In this document: positions 5,908 to 6,324 of the stretch, piece after piece | How the letters are laid out: each line of letters begins with the position of its first letter | Numbering within the stretch: position 1 is the stretch's first letter | Notes under the pieces: model-generated | Told to the model about the DNA's origin: nothing | Seen by the model: the letters and a program-made list of their open reading frames with translations, nothing else | The model's database searches: none | NCBI GenBank assembly: GCA_947374705.1 | Contig: CANCDA010000142.1 | Coordinates: forward strand, 1-6,324 | Direction: 5' to 3' | Origin: Comamonadaceae bacterium | Lineage (GTDB): Bacteria; Pseudomonadota; Gammaproteobacteria; Burkholderiales; Burkholderiaceae_C | DNA length: 6,324 bases | Position numbers and translations under genes: made by a program

Positions 5908-5943
5908 AAAAAAAATGCCGCTCTGGATTCAAACCAGCGCTGG
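5908..5943 (-). terminator. Possible terminator or attenuator between dioxygenase and methyltransferase genes
   Basis: On the minus strand CGCTGG (5939-5934), a 7-base TTTGAAT loop and CCA-GA-GCG (5926-5919) can pair with a 2-base bulge, followed after GCA by eight T residues (5915-5908). This resembles a Rho-independent terminator about 60 bases after the dioxygenase stop. It lies directly before the methyltransferase ribosome-binding site, leaving no room for a separate promoter, so it could equally act as a leader attenuator or not terminate at all. Confidence 0.35.
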
Positions 5944-5952
5944 AATGACGGG
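5921..5952. repeat. REP-like element with central palindrome
   Basis: The plus strand reads CTGGATTC, then a 10-base perfect palindrome CCAGCGCTGG (5934-5943), then on through GAATGACGGG. The outer parts resemble the widespread proteobacterial REP pattern with CTGGATTC at one end and GAATGACGG at the other around a GC-rich stem. The centre is divergent. A partial direct repeat (GGAATGACGGGAA, then CGGGAATGATGG) continues to about 5969. Recognition rests on remembered consensus. Confidence 0.5.
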
Positions 5953-6000
5953 AACAACGGGAATGATGGCTTGTTTTGCTTGTCGTGCATAGGGGGAACC

Positions 6001-6324
6001 TCAACACAACGCAGGCTCAAGCGCATCGCCCTTGAGCATCACGCGGTACAGGTAACGAAACTCTTCGGGGTCATAGTCGGCGTTGGCCTGGTGCATTACG
6101 CTGCGGTTGTCCCAGATGACAAAGTCGCCCACACGCCAACGGTGGCGGTACTCGTAGCAGGGCTGGGTGGCGTGGAGGTACAGGGCGTCGATCAATGCAA
6201 AGCCTTCTTCATCACCCAAACCCACCACGCCCTCCATGCGTCCGGTGTTGAGGTACAGCGCAGGCAGGCCGCTGACGGGGTGGCGAATCACCAGAGGCTG
6301 CGCGGTGCGGGGAATGGCGGCCAT
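6001..6324 (-). CDS. TauD/TfdA family Fe(II)/2-oxoglutarate dioxygenase, C-terminal part
   Basis: Enzymes of this family hydroxylate substrates such as taurine, other sulfonates or aryloxyacetates using Fe(II), O2 and 2-oxoglutarate. The reading frame runs off the window end, so the Met encoded at 6324 is probably internal. About 107 residues remain of an expected 280-300. Visible motifs are HPVSGLPALYLN (15-26), GDFVIWDNRSVMHQANADYD (66-85) with His78 aligning to the distal iron ligand (TauD His255), and RYLYRVMLKGD (90-100), with Arg94 aligning to the 2-oxoglutarate-binding Arg270 of TauD. The H-x-D iron pair lies outside the window. The methyltransferase gene follows on the same strand after 109 bases. 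The substrate cannot be told from this fragment. Confidence 0.92.
   Translation of the reverse strand: MAAIPRTAQPLVIRHPVSGLPALYLNTGRMEGVVGLGDEEGFALIDALYLHATQPCYEYRHRWRVGDFVIWDNRSVMHQANADYDPEEFRYLYRVMLKGDALEPALC

Noticed and set aside
5892..6026. N-terminal extension of the methyltransferase frame to 6026
   Set aside because: It would overlap the dioxygenase gene, cross the REP-like repeat and bury the lipoprotein signal. The ATG at 5891 has a good ribosome-binding site.

Overview
The window looks like a GC-rich betaproteobacterial chromosome, most likely Burkholderiales and probably Comamonadaceae. This is judged from the trpB-trpA-accD gene order, the protein sequences and a dispersed short repeat of a kind common in that group. 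No mobile element, CRISPR array, tRNA or rRNA was seen. Both end genes are cut by the window edges.

Positions 1-4292 form a plus-strand block of five tightly packed genes: the end of trpB, trpA, accD, an HMG-CoA-lyase-like DRE-TIM metallolyase, and a class III (CaiB/BaiF) CoA-transferase. trpB/trpA and lyase/transferase each share a 4-base ATGA stop/start overlap. The trpA-accD and accD-lyase gaps are 27 and 55 bases, so a single transcript is plausible. TrpBA carries out the last two steps of tryptophan synthesis. AccD is the beta carboxyltransferase subunit of acetyl-CoA carboxylase, supplying malonyl-CoA for fatty acids. The last two genes make a natural pair: the transferase would load CoA onto a (di)carboxylic acid and the lyase would cleave the resulting 3-hydroxy-acyl-CoA. 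Candidate substrates are (R)-citramalate (to acetyl-CoA + pyruvate) and 3-hydroxy-3-methylglutarate (to acetyl-CoA + acetoacetate). The sequence alone cannot choose between them.

Positions 4300-6324 are all on the minus strand: a YggT-family membrane protein convergent with the CoA-transferase (7 bases between stop codons), a predicted lipoprotein that is a COG4798-type SAM methyltransferase with a Pro/Ala-rich insertion, and the C-terminal third or so of a TauD/TfdA-type Fe(II)/2-oxoglutarate dioxygenase. The gaps at 4861-5069 and 5892-6000 hold inverted repeats, one of them REP-like and followed by a T8 tract, but no convincing gene.

The window is mostly ordinary housekeeping sequence. The points most worth a second look are the coupled lyase/CoA-transferase module behind accD, the dispersed repeat translated as the C-terminal tail of the lyase, and the exported methyltransferase with its low-complexity insertion.
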